Positions 36,118-44,958 of a stretch of 64,000 nucleotides of DNA are shown piece after piece. This DNA is from Halosimplex halophilum (GTDB taxonomy: Archaea; Halobacteriota; Halobacteria; Halobacteriales; Haloarculaceae), in contig NZ_SRHV01000006.1 in assembly GCF_004698125.1 (NCBI RefSeq), positions 204,103-268,102 on the forward strand. The letters run 5' to 3'. The notes under the pieces are model-generated. The model made no database searches. It worked only from the letters and a program-made list of their open reading frames with translations, and was not told the origin of the DNA. Every line of letters begins with the position of its first letter. Position 1 is the first letter of the stretch. The translations under genes and the position numbers were made by a program.

Positions 36118-36510
36118 CTAACGGGCGTCGTTCTCTATCTCTTCGACATCGCCTTCGACGACTGCCTGCCGGGGGATCACTTCGATAGTCGTCTCCGATC
36201 CGATCGCCGTTCCGCCCTCGACCGCCTCGACGCGGAGGATCACGTCCTCTGGGTTCGCACAGCCGCAGTTGACGAACTCCTCCCACTCGTCGCCGACAGA
36301 GACCGGACCTGCGTGGGCCCACCGGAGGTACCGTCGGTACGTGTGTTCCGTCATGTTCTCCTGGAGCCACTCGCTGTCGGCGGCCCACCAGTCGTCGTCC
36401 TCGTCGGGATCGGTCTCCGGCGACCGGAACGAGACCACGACCCGGTCGGCCTGGTCCTCGACGGTGGCCGGGTCCGTCGTATTGACGTCGCGTCTCTCTG
36501 CGGATCCCAT
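36118..36510 (-). CDS. Hypothetical acidic protein linked to thioredoxin reductase
   Basis: The 130-residue protein is acidic, with EDDDWWAADSEWLQENMTE, a YRRYLRWAHAG segment, and VNCGCANPEDVILRVEAVEGG carrying two cysteines. It starts at 36510, the last base of the thioredoxin reductase gene, so the two share a transcript. No family was recognised. The CxC could be redox-active or bind metal. Confidence 0.55.
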   Translation of the reverse strand: MGSAERRDVNTTDPATVEDQADRVVVSFRSPETDPDEDDDWWAADSEWLQENMTEHTYRRYLRWAHAGPVSVGDEWEEFVNCGCANPEDVILRVEAVEGGTAIGSETTIEVIPRQAVVEGDVEEIENDAR

Positions 36511-37550
36511 CAGTCGTCAGCCCCCGTCGGGATCGGTCCAGTGCTGTCGTTCGCGGCCGCTTCCGCTGATTCGAGCCACTCCTCCGCGTCGAGGGCGGCC
36601 ATGCTACCCATACCGGCAGCGGTGACAGCCTGCTGGTACTCGCGGTCCATCACGTCACCGGCCGCGAAGACGCCGTCGGCGGCCGTCGCCGTCGTCGCCC
36701 ACGCGTCCCCGGCGGAGGACGTTTGCACGTACCCGCTGTCGTCGAGATCAACGGGCGTCTCCCGCAGGAAGTCGGTGTTGGGCTCGTGGCCGATGGCGTA
36801 GAACACGCCACCGATGTCGACCTCCTCAACCTCGACATCTTCACCGGCTTCGTGCTTCTCGGCAGGGTAGCCGTCTGGGTGGGAGACGAGCGTCGCGCTA
36901 GTCACGCCGTTCTCCTGTGACCCGTCGATCGCCAGGAGTTCCGTGTTCCAGGCGAACTCGACATCGTCGTGGTGGCGGACGCGGTCGGCCATGATCTCCG
37001 AGGCGCGGAGCTCGTCGCGGCGGTGGACGACCGTCACCGAGTCGGCGAACTTCGCGAGGAACAGCGCTTCTTCCATCGCGCTGTCGCCGCCGCCGACGAC
37101 GAGCACGTCGTCGCCGCGGTGGAACGCGCCGTCGCAGGTCGCACACGTCGAGAGCCCGTAGCCCATCAGTTCGTCCTCGCCGTCGGCACCGACCCAGCGG
37201 GCGCTCGCCCCGGTCGCAACGACCAGCGCGCGAGTCCGGAGCGTCTCACCAGTCGAGAGCGACAGCTCCAGCGGCTGTCCGTCGAGGTCGGCGGCTTCGA
37301 TGCTGCCGTGCTGGAACTGGGCGCCGAACTGCTCGGCCTGGTCCTTGCCGCGCTGGATCAGCTCCATCCCGCCGACGCCCTCGGGGAACCCGAGGTAGTT
37401 CTCGACATCGGTCGTCAGCGTCAGCTGGCCGCCGGGCTCGTCGCCCTCTAGCACGAGCGGGTCGAGGTCGGCCCGGGCGGCGTAGACGGCCGCCGAGAGG
37501 CCGGCGACCCCGGACCCGGCGATGACGAGGTCCCGTCTCTCCTCGGTCAT
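36510..37550 (-). CDS. trxB: Thioredoxin reductase
   Basis: The 346-residue flavoprotein has GSGVAGLSAAVYAARA (FAD site), the redox motif CATC at Cys136-Cys139, GGGDSAMEEALFL (NAD(P) site) and the second FAD motif GVFAAGDVMD. Length is close to the usual 310-330, plus a polar tail. It directly follows the thioredoxin gene (adjacent bases), forming a trxA-trxB operon that supplies reducing power for disulfide and sulfur chemistry in the cytosol. Confidence 0.95.
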   Translation of the reverse strand: MTEERRDLVIAGSGVAGLSAAVYAARADLDPLVLEGDEPGGQLTLTTDVENYLGFPEGVGGMELIQRGKDQAEQFGAQFQHGSIEAADLDGQPLELSLSTGETLRTRALVVATGASARWVGADGEDELMGYGLSTCATCDGAFHRGDDVLVVGGGDSAMEEALFLAKFADSVTVVHRRDELRASEIMADRVRHHDDVEFAWNTELLAIDGSQENGVTSATLVSHPDGYPAEKHEAGEDVEVEEVDIGGVFYAIGHEPNTDFLRETPVDLDDSGYVQTSSAGDAWATTATAADGVFAAGDVMDREYQQAVTAAGMGSMAALDAEEWLESAEAAANDSTGPIPTGADD

Positions 37551-37910
37551 TTACTCGGTGTACCTCCCGACCAGGGAGCGCAACTGCTCCTCGCCCTGCA
37601 ACCCGACGACCTCCTCGACCTGCTCGCCGTCGGCGAACAGGACGAGCGTCGGCACGCCCCGGACGCCGTAGGACTGAGCGAGTTGCTGGTTGGCGTCGAC
37701 GTCGACCTTGGCGACGGTCGCGTCGGTCTCCGCGGCCAGCGTCTCGACGACCGGCTCGAGCATCTGGCAGGGGCCACACCAGTCGGCGTAGAAGTCCACG
37801 AGGACGACCCCGTTTTCAGCAACGACTTCGTCGAGATGAGCTTCGCCATCAACGTGGAGCGGTTCGTTCGTAGACCCGGTGCCGGCATCGGTCGCAGTAT
37901 CGGTTGCCAT
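37551..37910 (-). CDS. Thioredoxin
   Basis: The 119-residue protein has a polar N-terminal extension and the active site WCGPC in VLVDFYADWCGPCQMLEPVV, plus the cis-proline loop GVPTLVLF. ATG 37910 was chosen; another ATG lies two codons upstream. It ends one base before the reductase gene. It is a reductant for sulfur-handling enzymes and general thiol exchange. Confidence 0.93.
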   Translation of the reverse strand: MATDTATDAGTGSTNEPLHVDGEAHLDEVVAENGVVLVDFYADWCGPCQMLEPVVETLAAETDATVAKVDVDANQQLAQSYGVRGVPTLVLFADGEQVEEVVGLQGEEQLRSLVGRYTE

Positions 37911-38070
37911 CACCATACTGTACGTACCAGTACCAATTAAGAGTTTTGGATGATGCTTACAATACTAACCAATACAAACTGAAACCAGGATTCCGAGAGG
38001 GGTACGAACGGCCGGCGCAGATCAGCTCATCGGTGAGCGGACCGGGGATCCACGCAGAGAAACAGCAGCG

Positions 38071-38475
38071 TTAGCTTTCAGCGGGCGGAGCCGAGGGTTC
38101 GGACTGTTCGTACTTGTTTTCGAACTCCTGGATGAGCTGGCCCATCTTCGCGTACCAGTCGTTGAGTAGCCGCTGCATGTCGTCGGCGATCTGTGACGGG
38201 TCCGCCGGCGAGTAGACGTGGTAGTAGCCGCCCTGGTCGTAGTTGACCTGGTCTTTCTCGATGAATCCGGCCTGGAGCAGGCGCTGGACGCCCCGGTACG
38301 CGGTCGAGCGTTCGCGGTCGACGGCCTCGGCGATCTCGTCGACGGTCAGCGGTTCTTCGGCCTCGACGAGCGCCTGGAAACACTCCTTGTCGAGTTCCTT
38401 GAGCCCGTGGAAACACTCCAGCAGCCCCTCGCACTCCATGTCCCGGCGGAGTTGTTCTGACATCGAATCTGGCAT
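38071..38475 (-). CDS. HTH regulator (TrmB/MarR-like)
   Basis: The 134-residue protein has a winged HTH: KECFQALVEAEEPLTVDEIAEAVDRERSTAYRGVQRLLQAGFIE, then a wing strand and a C-terminal helix for dimer contact (QIADDMQRLLNDWYAKM). The TSUP gene and DUF7512 gene next to it suggest that it controls sulfur transport. A perfect palindrome lies just upstream at 38513-38535. N-terminal Cys (MECEGLLECF) could sense thiol or sulfur state; that is inference. Confidence 0.8.
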   Translation of the reverse strand: MPDSMSEQLRRDMECEGLLECFHGLKELDKECFQALVEAEEPLTVDEIAEAVDRERSTAYRGVQRLLQAGFIEKDQVNYDQGGYYHVYSPADPSQIADDMQRLLNDWYAKMGQLIQEFENKYEQSEPSAPPAES

Positions 38476-38503
38476 CGTTTTCAGGTCGACGTAGGCACCA
38501 CGC

Positions 38504-38535
38504 CGTTAAAAGATTTGTGTACGGATCGCACAAAT
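38504..38535 (-). promoter_or_regulatory. Operator and TATA of the HTH regulator gene
   Basis: ATTTGTG (38513-38519) and CACAAAT (38529-38535) form a 7-9-7 palindrome directly before TTTTAAC (38504-38510, read on the minus strand), about 30 bases upstream of the start. The TATA context AATCTTTTAAC is identical to that before the TusA-like gene at 53915-53925. Likely autoregulation. Confidence 0.55.
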
Positions 38536-38584
38536 GCACGCACGAGTCGTCGGAAACCGGGGCGTGGAGTCGGGAACGCGGTCG

Positions 38585-39619
38585 TCAGTCCGCCGCGCTG
38601 GCCGCGGGCGGCCCTTCCGCGCGGAGCGCCCGGATCGAGCTCACGACGACCGCACCGGCGACGAGCGTCGCGGCACCGAGAATGATGACCAGCGAAACGG
38701 TCTGCAGCTCTGGGATATCCATGAAATTCCCGACTTTGCGAACTGCGACGGCGAGCGCGCCCAGCAGCAGCATGACGCCGAAGTAGACCTTGATCTCGTC
38801 CTCGTCGACGAGACTCGTCGCGGCCGCGCCGAGTCGTGCGCCGAGCGCGCTCCCGGCGAGCAGCGGGACGACGATCGAGAGGTTCACCGCGCCGTCCATC
38901 GCGTAGAGGAAGCTTCCGATCCCGCCGGAGAACACGATCTCGAAGAGGTCGGTACCGACCGCGACCGGCACCGGCACGCCGATGAGGTAGAACAGCGCGG
39001 GCATCCGGATGAACCCGCCGCCGACGCCGAGGAACCCCGAGAGGAGGCCCGTCGCGAACGCGACCGCGAGGATCATCCACAGCGAGACGGTGATGCCGCC
39101 CCTGAGACTTATCATCGGGGGCACCCGGTAGGACTGAATCTTCTCCGCAATATCGGGGATGTCCTCCGCATCAGCATCGGCGTCCGCATCGTGGCTGACG
39201 CCGCCGCCACCGTCGCCCTTCGTAGCTTGGTACGTGATGAACGCGCCGATGCCACCCAGGAGGCCGACGTAGATGACGCTCACGACGGTGTCGGCGAGCC
39301 CCATCGCCTGGAGCGCGTGGAGGCCGAGTTTCCCGACCTCGATGCCGGCCGTGGTGCCGGCGATCATGAGCACGCCGAGTTTGTAGTCGACCTGTCCGAG
39401 GTCGCGGTGTTTGAGCGTCGCGATGACCGAGGTCGCGAACACGAACGCGAGCCCCGAGGCGACGGCGACGTCGGTCTCGTAGCCCATCACCATCAGCGCG
39501 GGCGTGACGAGGAACGACCCCCCCATCCCGAAGAAGCCGAACAGCAGCCCGATGAGGACGCCGAACCCCGCGAACAGCGCGAGAAGCGAGGCGGCGACTC
39601 CGAACAGCTCCATCGTCAT
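38585..39619 (-). CDS. TauE/SafE (TSUP) family transporter
   Basis: The 344-residue protein has two related halves, each with GGSFLVTPALMV-like and GGGFIRMPALFYL words and four TM helices, joined by an acidic loop (SHDADADADAEDIPD). The first codon overlaps the stop of the DUF7512 gene upstream (ATGA). It is a full-length TSUP. With the HTH regulator beyond its 3' end it looks like an inducible sulfur-anion exporter or importer. Confidence 0.9.
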   Translation of the reverse strand: MTMELFGVAASLLALFAGFGVLIGLLFGFFGMGGSFLVTPALMVMGYETDVAVASGLAFVFATSVIATLKHRDLGQVDYKLGVLMIAGTTAGIEVGKLGLHALQAMGLADTVVSVIYVGLLGGIGAFITYQATKGDGGGGVSHDADADADAEDIPDIAEKIQSYRVPPMISLRGGITVSLWMILAVAFATGLLSGFLGVGGGFIRMPALFYLIGVPVPVAVGTDLFEIVFSGGIGSFLYAMDGAVNLSIVVPLLAGSALGARLGAAATSLVDEDEIKVYFGVMLLLGALAVAVRKVGNFMDIPELQTVSLVIILGAATLVAGAVVVSSIRALRAEGPPAASAAD

Positions 39620-39765
39620 TTACCACTCACCGCGTCGACGATCGCCGGTCCGAAGACCCGTTCCAGGAGCCCGTAACCGACGTACAGGACGATCGCCTCG
39701 ACCAGAACGACACCGACGACGAGCACGGCGCCGTCGATGCCGCTGGCGTTCTCAAGCCCGAACAT
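39616..39765 (-). CDS. DUF7512-type single-TM microprotein
   Basis: The 49-residue protein begins MFGLENASGIDGAVLVVG and is mostly one TM helix (AVLVVGVVLVEAIVLYVGYG) with a short basic end. Its stop overlaps the TSUP start by four bases. I recall such small proteins paired with TSUP genes in haloarchaea, so it may be an accessory subunit. An AAACCC/GGGTTT hairpin lies upstream at 39800-39817. Confidence 0.7.
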   Translation of the reverse strand: MFGLENASGIDGAVLVVGVVLVEAIVLYVGYGLLERVFGPAIVDAVSGK

Positions 39766-40154
39766 CCGTCAGCACCTCAACTGGTATTGTGTAGTTCATG
39801 GGTTTCTGCTCAAACCCGCCTAATCCATTACATCACTTAACGGTTTTGGGACTATAGTACAATTCTATTTAGAGCAGTGCGCCGTACGTTATAGCAAACA
39901 CACGGGGAGCGGGCTGTATTCGAAGTCGACAGACTTCCGGAAACAGGGGGATACTCCCACAGAGAGAGTCGCATCATCCGAACGGCTCCCGGAGAGACAG
40001 TGGGGACCCCTTCCACGATTGGATTCGTGTGGTCCTTGGGTCCGGACTGTGCCCACGACCGAGAACTTCTCAACTCGCCGCAGCGCACGGGTGGGTTGCG
40101 GGCCGGGCCGGGGTCGAACTGGGCCGGTCGGCGGGCAGCTCCCGGTTCCGGGAA
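39766..40154. other. Divergent intergenic region
   Basis: No gene is supported. It contains GGGTTT-ctgctc-AAACCC (39800-39817), a TATTGTGT word (39785-39792) before the DUF7512 gene, and an AT-rich patch near 39850-39870. On its right it borders the 40155 operator. Confidence 0.4.
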
Positions 40155-40181
40155 GTTGTCCTGTGACAACCCGTATTTTAA
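40155..40181 (+). promoter_or_regulatory. GTTG-N8-CAAC operator and TATA, assembly operon
   Basis: GTTGTCCTGTGACAAC (40155-40170) is a near-perfect palindrome, followed at once by the TATA word TATTTTAA (40174-40181), with ATG 40207 located 36 bases after the operator. This fits an activator site just upstream of BRE/TATA. Related sites: 44481-44496, 44518-44533, 48119-48134, 50192-50207. Confidence 0.75.
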
Positions 40182-40206
40182 TCAGCTGAGGAGGACAGCG
40201 TGATTC

Positions 40207-40401
40207 ATGGACGCTATTCCGCTATCGTGGCTGCCGCTGGTCGGGCTCCTCGCGGTCCCGTCGGCGCTGGCGTTCGCACTCGGGCTCGAGCCGGTCGCTG
40301 CCCTGGCGATTCTCAACACGGTCCTCATCGTGGTCGCCGTGCGGATCATGTTCGGGTCGACGGACGAGCGGTACCTCCCGGCTCGTCTGACCGGCGAGTG
40401 A
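40207..40401 (+). CDS. Small two-TM membrane protein
   Basis: The 64-residue protein has two TM helices (LPLVGLLAVPSALAFALGL and ALAILNTVLIVVAVRIMF) and a polar end. Its stop overlaps the next start (TGATG). It opens an operon for oxidase copper supply. Its place suggests an accessory subunit of oxidase assembly, in the way that small proteins accompany cbb3 assembly genes, but no homology is claimed. Confidence 0.6.
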   Translation: MDAIPLSWLPLVGLLAVPSALAFALGLEPVAALAILNTVLIVVAVRIMFGSTDERYLPARLTGE

Positions 40402-41180
40402 TGGCGCCGCTCCAGGCCGCCGTACCGGTCGGCGGCGCGGAGGCGGGACTCGCCGTCTTCGCGCTCGTCGGCCTGCTCGGTGGCGCCCACTGTCTGGGGA
40501 TGTGCGGGCCGCTGGTGACGCTGTACGCCGACCGACTGGGCGGCGAGGGGCCGGTCGGCTTCTCCGAGATCCGCCAGCACCTGCTGTTCAACCTCGGCCG
40601 GACGGTCAGTTACGCGCTCGTCGGGGCTGTGATGGGCGCGCTGGGTACCGTACTGTACGACGCCGCGGGGGTCGCGGCCGTCGCCGACGACGTGCGCGCG
40701 GTCGCCGGCGTGCTGGTGGGCGGGTTCATCGTGCTGACAGGCGCCCGGTACGCGCTCACCGGGTCGACCGCCGGCGCCCTCGGGGGCGGCTGGACTCCCT
40801 CGGCCTTCGAGCGGGTCAGCAGCGTGCTGCTGGCCCGCGTCGACCGCTGGGTCCGCGGCCCGCGCATCGCGGCGCTGGGCGCCGTCCACGGGCTCCTCCC
40901 CTGTCCGCTGCTGTATCCCGCGTTCCTCTACGCCTTCGCCGCCGGGTCGCCGGTCTACGGCGCGCTCTCGCTCGCGACGCTGGGACTGGCGACCGTCCCG
41001 GCGGTGTTCGCCTACGGCGTCGCGTTCCAGTCAGTCTCGCCGCGGGTCCAGGGACCGCTCCATCGCGCGCTCGGCGTCGCCTTTCTCCTCATGGGCTACC
41101 TCCCGCTCGCCCACGGGCTGATGCTACTGGGTATCCACCTGCCCCACCCGCCGCTGCCCGCCTACCAGCCGCTGGGGTGA
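40401..41180 (+). CDS. DsbD-like/TauE-SafE membrane protein (PF13386 type)
   Basis: The 259-residue protein has LVGLLGGAHCLGMCGPLV early on: a GGxHCxGMCG signature of this family, whose members occur with CcoI-type ATPases and in copper supply for heme-copper oxidases. About six TM helices follow. The next gene, a CPC copper ATPase, starts three bases after the stop. Likely role: copper or electron transfer during oxidase assembly. Confidence 0.82.
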   Translation: MAPLQAAVPVGGAEAGLAVFALVGLLGGAHCLGMCGPLVTLYADRLGGEGPVGFSEIRQHLLFNLGRTVSYALVGAVMGALGTVLYDAAGVAAVADDVRAVAGVLVGGFIVLTGARYALTGSTAGALGGGWTPSAFERVSSVLLARVDRWVRGPRIAALGAVHGLLPCPLLYPAFLYAFAAGSPVYGALSLATLGLATVPAVFAYGVAFQSVSPRVQGPLHRALGVAFLLMGYLPLAHGLMLLGIHLPHPPLPAYQPLG

Positions 41181-41182
41181 CG

Positions 41183-43507
41183 ATGGCCGAGTGTACCCTC
41201 TGCGGGCTCCCGACGCCCGACTCGCCCCACGCCGACGACGACGTGGACGGCGCCTTCTGCTGTCGCGGCTGTCTGGAGGTCGCGCGCACGCTCGACGAGG
41301 CGCCGGCCGAGGCCGACCCCGACGCGATCGACGGCGGCCCCGCGGTCGAGGAGGTCGACGGCGAGCGGGCCTACCTCGACGTGTCCGGGATGCACTGCGC
41401 CACCTGCGAGTCGTTCCTCGAAGCCACAGCGACCGACGCGGCCGGCGTGCGAGCGGCCGAGGCGAGTTACACCTCCGGGATGATGCGCGTCGTCTACGAC
41501 GACGACCTGACGGACGAGGCGGGCGTCGCCGACAGCGTCTCCGACTACGGGTACGAGGCGGCGCCGACCGGGCACGACGCCGGCGACGACGACCAGGGGA
41601 CAGTCGGGCGCCTGCTGGTCGGCGGCTTCTTCGGGATGATGGTCATGGCGTGGTACGTCCTCTTCCTCTACCCCGTCTACCTCGGCGTCGCGCCCGACTC
41701 CCTGCTGGTCGACCTCGACGGACCGGCCGGCGGGTTCCTCTTCGCGAACGTCTGGGCCATGGCGACGGTGGTCGTCGGCTACACCGGCTACCCGCTGCTC
41801 CGCGGCGCCGCGGTGAGCCTGCGGGTCCGCGAGCCGAACATGGACCTGCTGGTCGCCGTCGCCGCGGTCACCGCCTACGCATACAGCACGCTCGCGATGG
41901 TGCTGGGTCACACGGATCTCTACTTCGACGTGGCCGTCGTCGTCGTGCTGGCGGTGACGGTCGGCGACTACTACCGCGACCGGGTCCGCCGGCGTGCGAC
42001 CGGCCGGCTCTCGGAGGCAGCCGAAGAACGGGCCGACACGGCGCGACGCCGGACCGCCGGCGGGACCGAATCCGTGTCGACCGACGCGGCGGCGGGCGGC
42101 GACGAACTCGTCGTCCGCGAGGGCGAACGCGTCCCCGTCGACGGCACCGTCGTCGAGGGAACCGCAGCCGTCGACGAGTCGCTGGTCACCGGCGAGTCGC
42201 TGCCCGTCTCGAAGGAACCCGGCGACGAGGTGGTCGGCGGCGGCACCGTCACTGACGGCGGGCTCGTGGTCCGCGCCGACGCGGACCCGACGAGCACAGC
42301 CGACCGCCTCGTCGAGACGCTGTGGGCCGTCCAGAGCGGCTCGGCCGGCGCCCAGCGGCTCGTCGACCGGATCGCCGCCGCGTTCGTCCCCCTGGTCTTC
42401 GTCCTCGCGGTCGGGACGACCGCCGTCCACCTCCTGCTCGGGGACGGGCCGACGGCCGCCCTGCTGACCGGGCTGACCGTCCTCGTCGTCTCCTGCCCGT
42501 GCGCGCTCGGGCTGGCGACGCCGATGGCCGTCGCGGCCGGCATCCGCGACGCGCTCGCGGCGGGCGTCGTCATCACCGACAGCTCGGCGCTGGAGACCGC
42601 CCCCGAGGTCGAGACGGTCGCCTTCGACAAGACGGGGACCCTGACCACCGGGTCGATGACCGTCCGCGAGGTGGTCGGCCACGAAGACACGCTCGCGCTC
42701 GCGGCGGCCGTCGAGCAGTTCGCGACTCACCCGGTCGCCGAGGCCGTCGTCGCGGCCGGGACGCTCCCGGACGACGCCGTCACCGACTTCGAGACCCACC
42801 CCGGACAGGGCGTCGAGGCGACCGTCGGCGACCGGCGCGTCCTCGTCGGGGACGCCGGGCTGTTCGACGAGCGCGGCTGGCCCGTGCCCGACGGGGTCGC
42901 GACCACCTACGAGGACGCGCCGGCCGACGCCGTCCCGAGTTACGTCGGCTGGGACGGCCGCGTCCACGGGGCGGTCGTGGTCGGCGACGAAGTGCGCGAC
43001 GACTGGGCGGCGGTGGTCGACAACCTGACCGCCGACCGGCGCGTAGTCGTGATCACCGGCGACGACCGGTCGGCGGCGAGCCGGTTCGAGTCCCACCCGG
43101 GCGTCGAAGAGGTGTTCGCCGGCGTCCCGCCGGAGGCGAAGGCCGCGGTCGTCGACCGCCTCGCGGCGGAGGGGCCGGTCGCGATGGTCGGCGACGGGAG
43201 CAACGACGCGCCGGCACTGGCCGCCGCCGACCTCGGGATCGCGATGGAACGCGGGACGCGCCTCGCTGTCGACGCCGCCGACGTGGTCGTCACCCGCGAC
43301 TCGCTGGGCCCGCTGCCCGACGTCTTCGCGACGACCGAAGGGACCCGCCGACGCGTCCGCGAGAACCTCGGCTGGGCGTTCCTGTACAACGCGGTCGCGC
43401 TCCCGCTGGCCGTCGCCGGCGTCCTCAATCCCCTCTTCGCCGCCGTCGCGATGGCGACCAGCAGCCTGCTGGTCGTCCTCAACTCGACGCGCCCGGTCGG
43501 CGACTAG
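41183..43507 (+). CDS. CPC-type copper P-type ATPase (FixI/CcoI-like)
   Basis: The 774-residue ATPase starts with a Cys-rich zinc-finger-like head (CTLCGLPTP...FCCRGCLEV), then an HMA domain with MHCATCESF, TGES, CPC at 438-440, DKTGT near 482 and GDGSNDAP. The N-terminal Cys cluster is typical of FixI/CcoI pumps that supply copper to membrane oxidases rather than detoxify. The promoter of its operon shares an operator with the ba3 oxidase operon. Contrast with the CopB-type pump at 17.8 kb. Confidence 0.93.
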   Translation: MAECTLCGLPTPDSPHADDDVDGAFCCRGCLEVARTLDEAPAEADPDAIDGGPAVEEVDGERAYLDVSGMHCATCESFLEATATDAAGVRAAEASYTSGMMRVVYDDDLTDEAGVADSVSDYGYEAAPTGHDAGDDDQGTVGRLLVGGFFGMMVMAWYVLFLYPVYLGVAPDSLLVDLDGPAGGFLFANVWAMATVVVGYTGYPLLRGAAVSLRVREPNMDLLVAVAAVTAYAYSTLAMVLGHTDLYFDVAVVVVLAVTVGDYYRDRVRRRATGRLSEAAEERADTARRRTAGGTESVSTDAAAGGDELVVREGERVPVDGTVVEGTAAVDESLVTGESLPVSKEPGDEVVGGGTVTDGGLVVRADADPTSTADRLVETLWAVQSGSAGAQRLVDRIAAAFVPLVFVLAVGTTAVHLLLGDGPTAALLTGLTVLVVSCPCALGLATPMAVAAGIRDALAAGVVITDSSALETAPEVETVAFDKTGTLTTGSMTVREVVGHEDTLALAAAVEQFATHPVAEAVVAAGTLPDDAVTDFETHPGQGVEATVGDRRVLVGDAGLFDERGWPVPDGVATTYEDAPADAVPSYVGWDGRVHGAVVVGDEVRDDWAAVVDNLTADRRVVVITGDDRSAASRFESHPGVEEVFAGVPPEAKAAVVDRLAAEGPVAMVGDGSNDAPALAAADLGIAMERGTRLAVDAADVVVTRDSLGPLPDVFATTEGTRRRVRENLGWAFLYNAVALPLAVAGVLNPLFAAVAMATSSLLVVLNSTRPVGD

Positions 43508-44397
43508 CCGCCACGGTCGTCCGACCCGGGTCCGCCGGTCTCGATTGGAGCGCCGACAAGACTGCCCCATTCGGTCCACGAGCCGTCGTAGTTCCGGACC
43601 GACGGGTAGCCGAGCAGCTCCGAGAGGACGAACCACGTCAGCGACGAGCGCTCGCCGATGCGGCAGTAGACGACGACGCTCCGGTCGGGGGTGACGCCGC
43701 GGTCGCGGTAGAGCGCGGCGAGGTCGGCTCGCGGCTTGAACCGGCCGTCCGCGTCGACGTTCGCCGACCAGACGACGTTGACCGCACCGGGGACGTGGCC
43801 GCCGCGCTGGGCGAACTCGTCCATCCCGGGCGGCGCGACGACGGTCCCGTCGAACTCCTCGGGCAGCCGCACGTCGACCAGCGCAGTCCGGTCGTCGATC
43901 GCTCGCCGCACGTCGTCGCGGTACGCGCGGACGTGCTCGAAGGGACCGGCCGGCTCGTACCTGCGGGGCGTGAACGACGGCACCTCCGTCGTCGTCGGTC
44001 GGCCCGATTCGACCCAGTGTTCGCGCCCGCCGTCGAGCAGGTACGCGTCCTGGTGGCCGTAGTAGCGCAACAGCCAGTAGAAGTGCGCGGCGAACCAGTT
44101 GGCGTTGTCGCCGTACGCGACCACCGTCGTCTCCTCGGTGATGCCGTGCGCGCCGAGCAGGTCCGCGAACGCGCGTGCCGACGGCACGTCCCGCCGCCGG
44201 TCGTGTCGCAGGTCCGACCGCCAGTCGAGCCCGACCGCTCCCGGGAGGTGCCCCTCGTCGTAGAACGCGGTGTTCAGGTCCACCTCGACGAGTCGCAACG
44301 ATGGGTCGTCCGACCGGGCCTCGGGCAGCCGCTCGGCGACCCACTCCGGGGGGACGAGCGCGTCTGACCGCTCGGATAGCAGCGTGTTGCCGGTCAT
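43504..44397 (-). CDS. Thiosulfate sulfurtransferase (two rhodanese domains)
   Basis: Two rhodanese domains are seen: an N-terminal one (VDLNTAFYDEGHLPGAVGLD) and a C-terminal one with the active cysteine in VVYCRIGERSSLTWF. CRxGxR at this site is typical of thiosulfate:cyanide sulfurtransferase. ATG 44397 is the conservative start. A GTG at 44448 is also possible, since the operator and TATA upstream (44466-44496) fit a leaderless start there. It overlaps the ATPase gene end by four bases. Moves sulfane sulfur. Confidence 0.92.
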   Translation of the reverse strand: MTGNTLLSERSDALVPPEWVAERLPEARSDDPSLRLVEVDLNTAFYDEGHLPGAVGLDWRSDLRHDRRRDVPSARAFADLLGAHGITEETTVVAYGDNANWFAAHFYWLLRYYGHQDAYLLDGGREHWVESGRPTTTEVPSFTPRRYEPAGPFEHVRAYRDDVRRAIDDRTALVDVRLPEEFDGTVVAPPGMDEFAQRGGHVPGAVNVVWSANVDADGRFKPRADLAALYRDRGVTPDRSVVVYCRIGERSSLTWFVLSELLGYPSVRNYDGSWTEWGSLVGAPIETGGPGSDDRGG

Positions 44398-44480
44398 GGG
44401 TGTTCGGCGACCGCAGGCCGTTCCGCGCCGGCGGCCGCGAGGTGTCACTCACCGACGGAACTACCGGGAATAAGTACCAG

Positions 44481-44533
44481 CTTGTCCCGCGACAACCCTC
44501 GCGGGGGGCGCTCGCCGGTTGTCCTGCGACAAA
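44481..44533. promoter_or_regulatory. Two GTTG-N8-CAAC-type operators between rhodanese and oxidase genes
   Basis: Site 1 covers 44481-44496 (palindrome TTGTCCCGCGACAA at 44482-44495); it precedes TACTTATT on the minus strand, facing the rhodanese gene. Site 2 covers 44518-44533 (TTGTCCTGCGACAA at 44519-44532); it precedes GATTACAA, facing the oxidase gene at 44571, with 37 bases from site to ATG. Confidence 0.75.
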
Positions 44534-44570
44534 CCAGATTACAACCGACTGCACCCGAACGACACCCAAT

Positions 44571-44957
44571 ATGCAGGGTCTTGAAGCCAGTTTCGTGCTC
44601 GCGACCGGGTCGGGGAGCGGGTCGCTCCTGGCCGCGACGGTCGTGAGCGGGCTCGTCACCGTGCTCGCGGCGGGCGCCGTGTACTTCTACGGGTGGCGAA
44701 CGCCGCCGGAACCGGCGTTCGAAGGGGTACGACGCGAAGAGAGCGCGGATCCGGCCGCCACGGTCGTCGCCAATCGCGGCGGCCCGATGTACGAGTCGGA
44801 GGTGCCCGAGGCCGAGACGGAGTCGGTGGACCACGACGCGTTCGACCCGGTCGGGGCGGCGGCGCTGCTGGCCGTCTACTTTCTCGTGGTCACGCTGACG
44901 TGGCTGTTCATGTACTTCGTCGAGTTCCTGGGGAACGGCCCGACGGTGGTGGGCTGA
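44571..44957 (+). CDS. Small membrane subunit of the ba3 oxidase operon
   Basis: The 128-residue protein has one TM helix near the start (LLAATVVSGLVTVLAAGAVYFY), a soluble acidic middle, and a second TM helix at the end (AALLAVYFLVVTLTWLFMYFV). The next gene, oxidase subunit II, starts two bases after its stop. It is placed like the small extra subunit encoded in haloarchaeal ba3 operons. Function within the complex is not known. Confidence 0.65.
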   Translation: MQGLEASFVLATGSGSGSLLAATVVSGLVTVLAAGAVYFYGWRTPPEPAFEGVRREESADPAATVVANRGGPMYESEVPEAETESVDHDAFDPVGAAALLAVYFLVVTLTWLFMYFVEFLGNGPTVVG

Positions 44958-44958
44958 G

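Noticed and set aside
41162..44659. Very long minus-strand reading frame opposite the CPC ATPase and rhodanese genes
   Set aside because: High-GC shadow of the true genes; its sequence is low-complexity Arg/Gly/Pro/Asp with no motifs.
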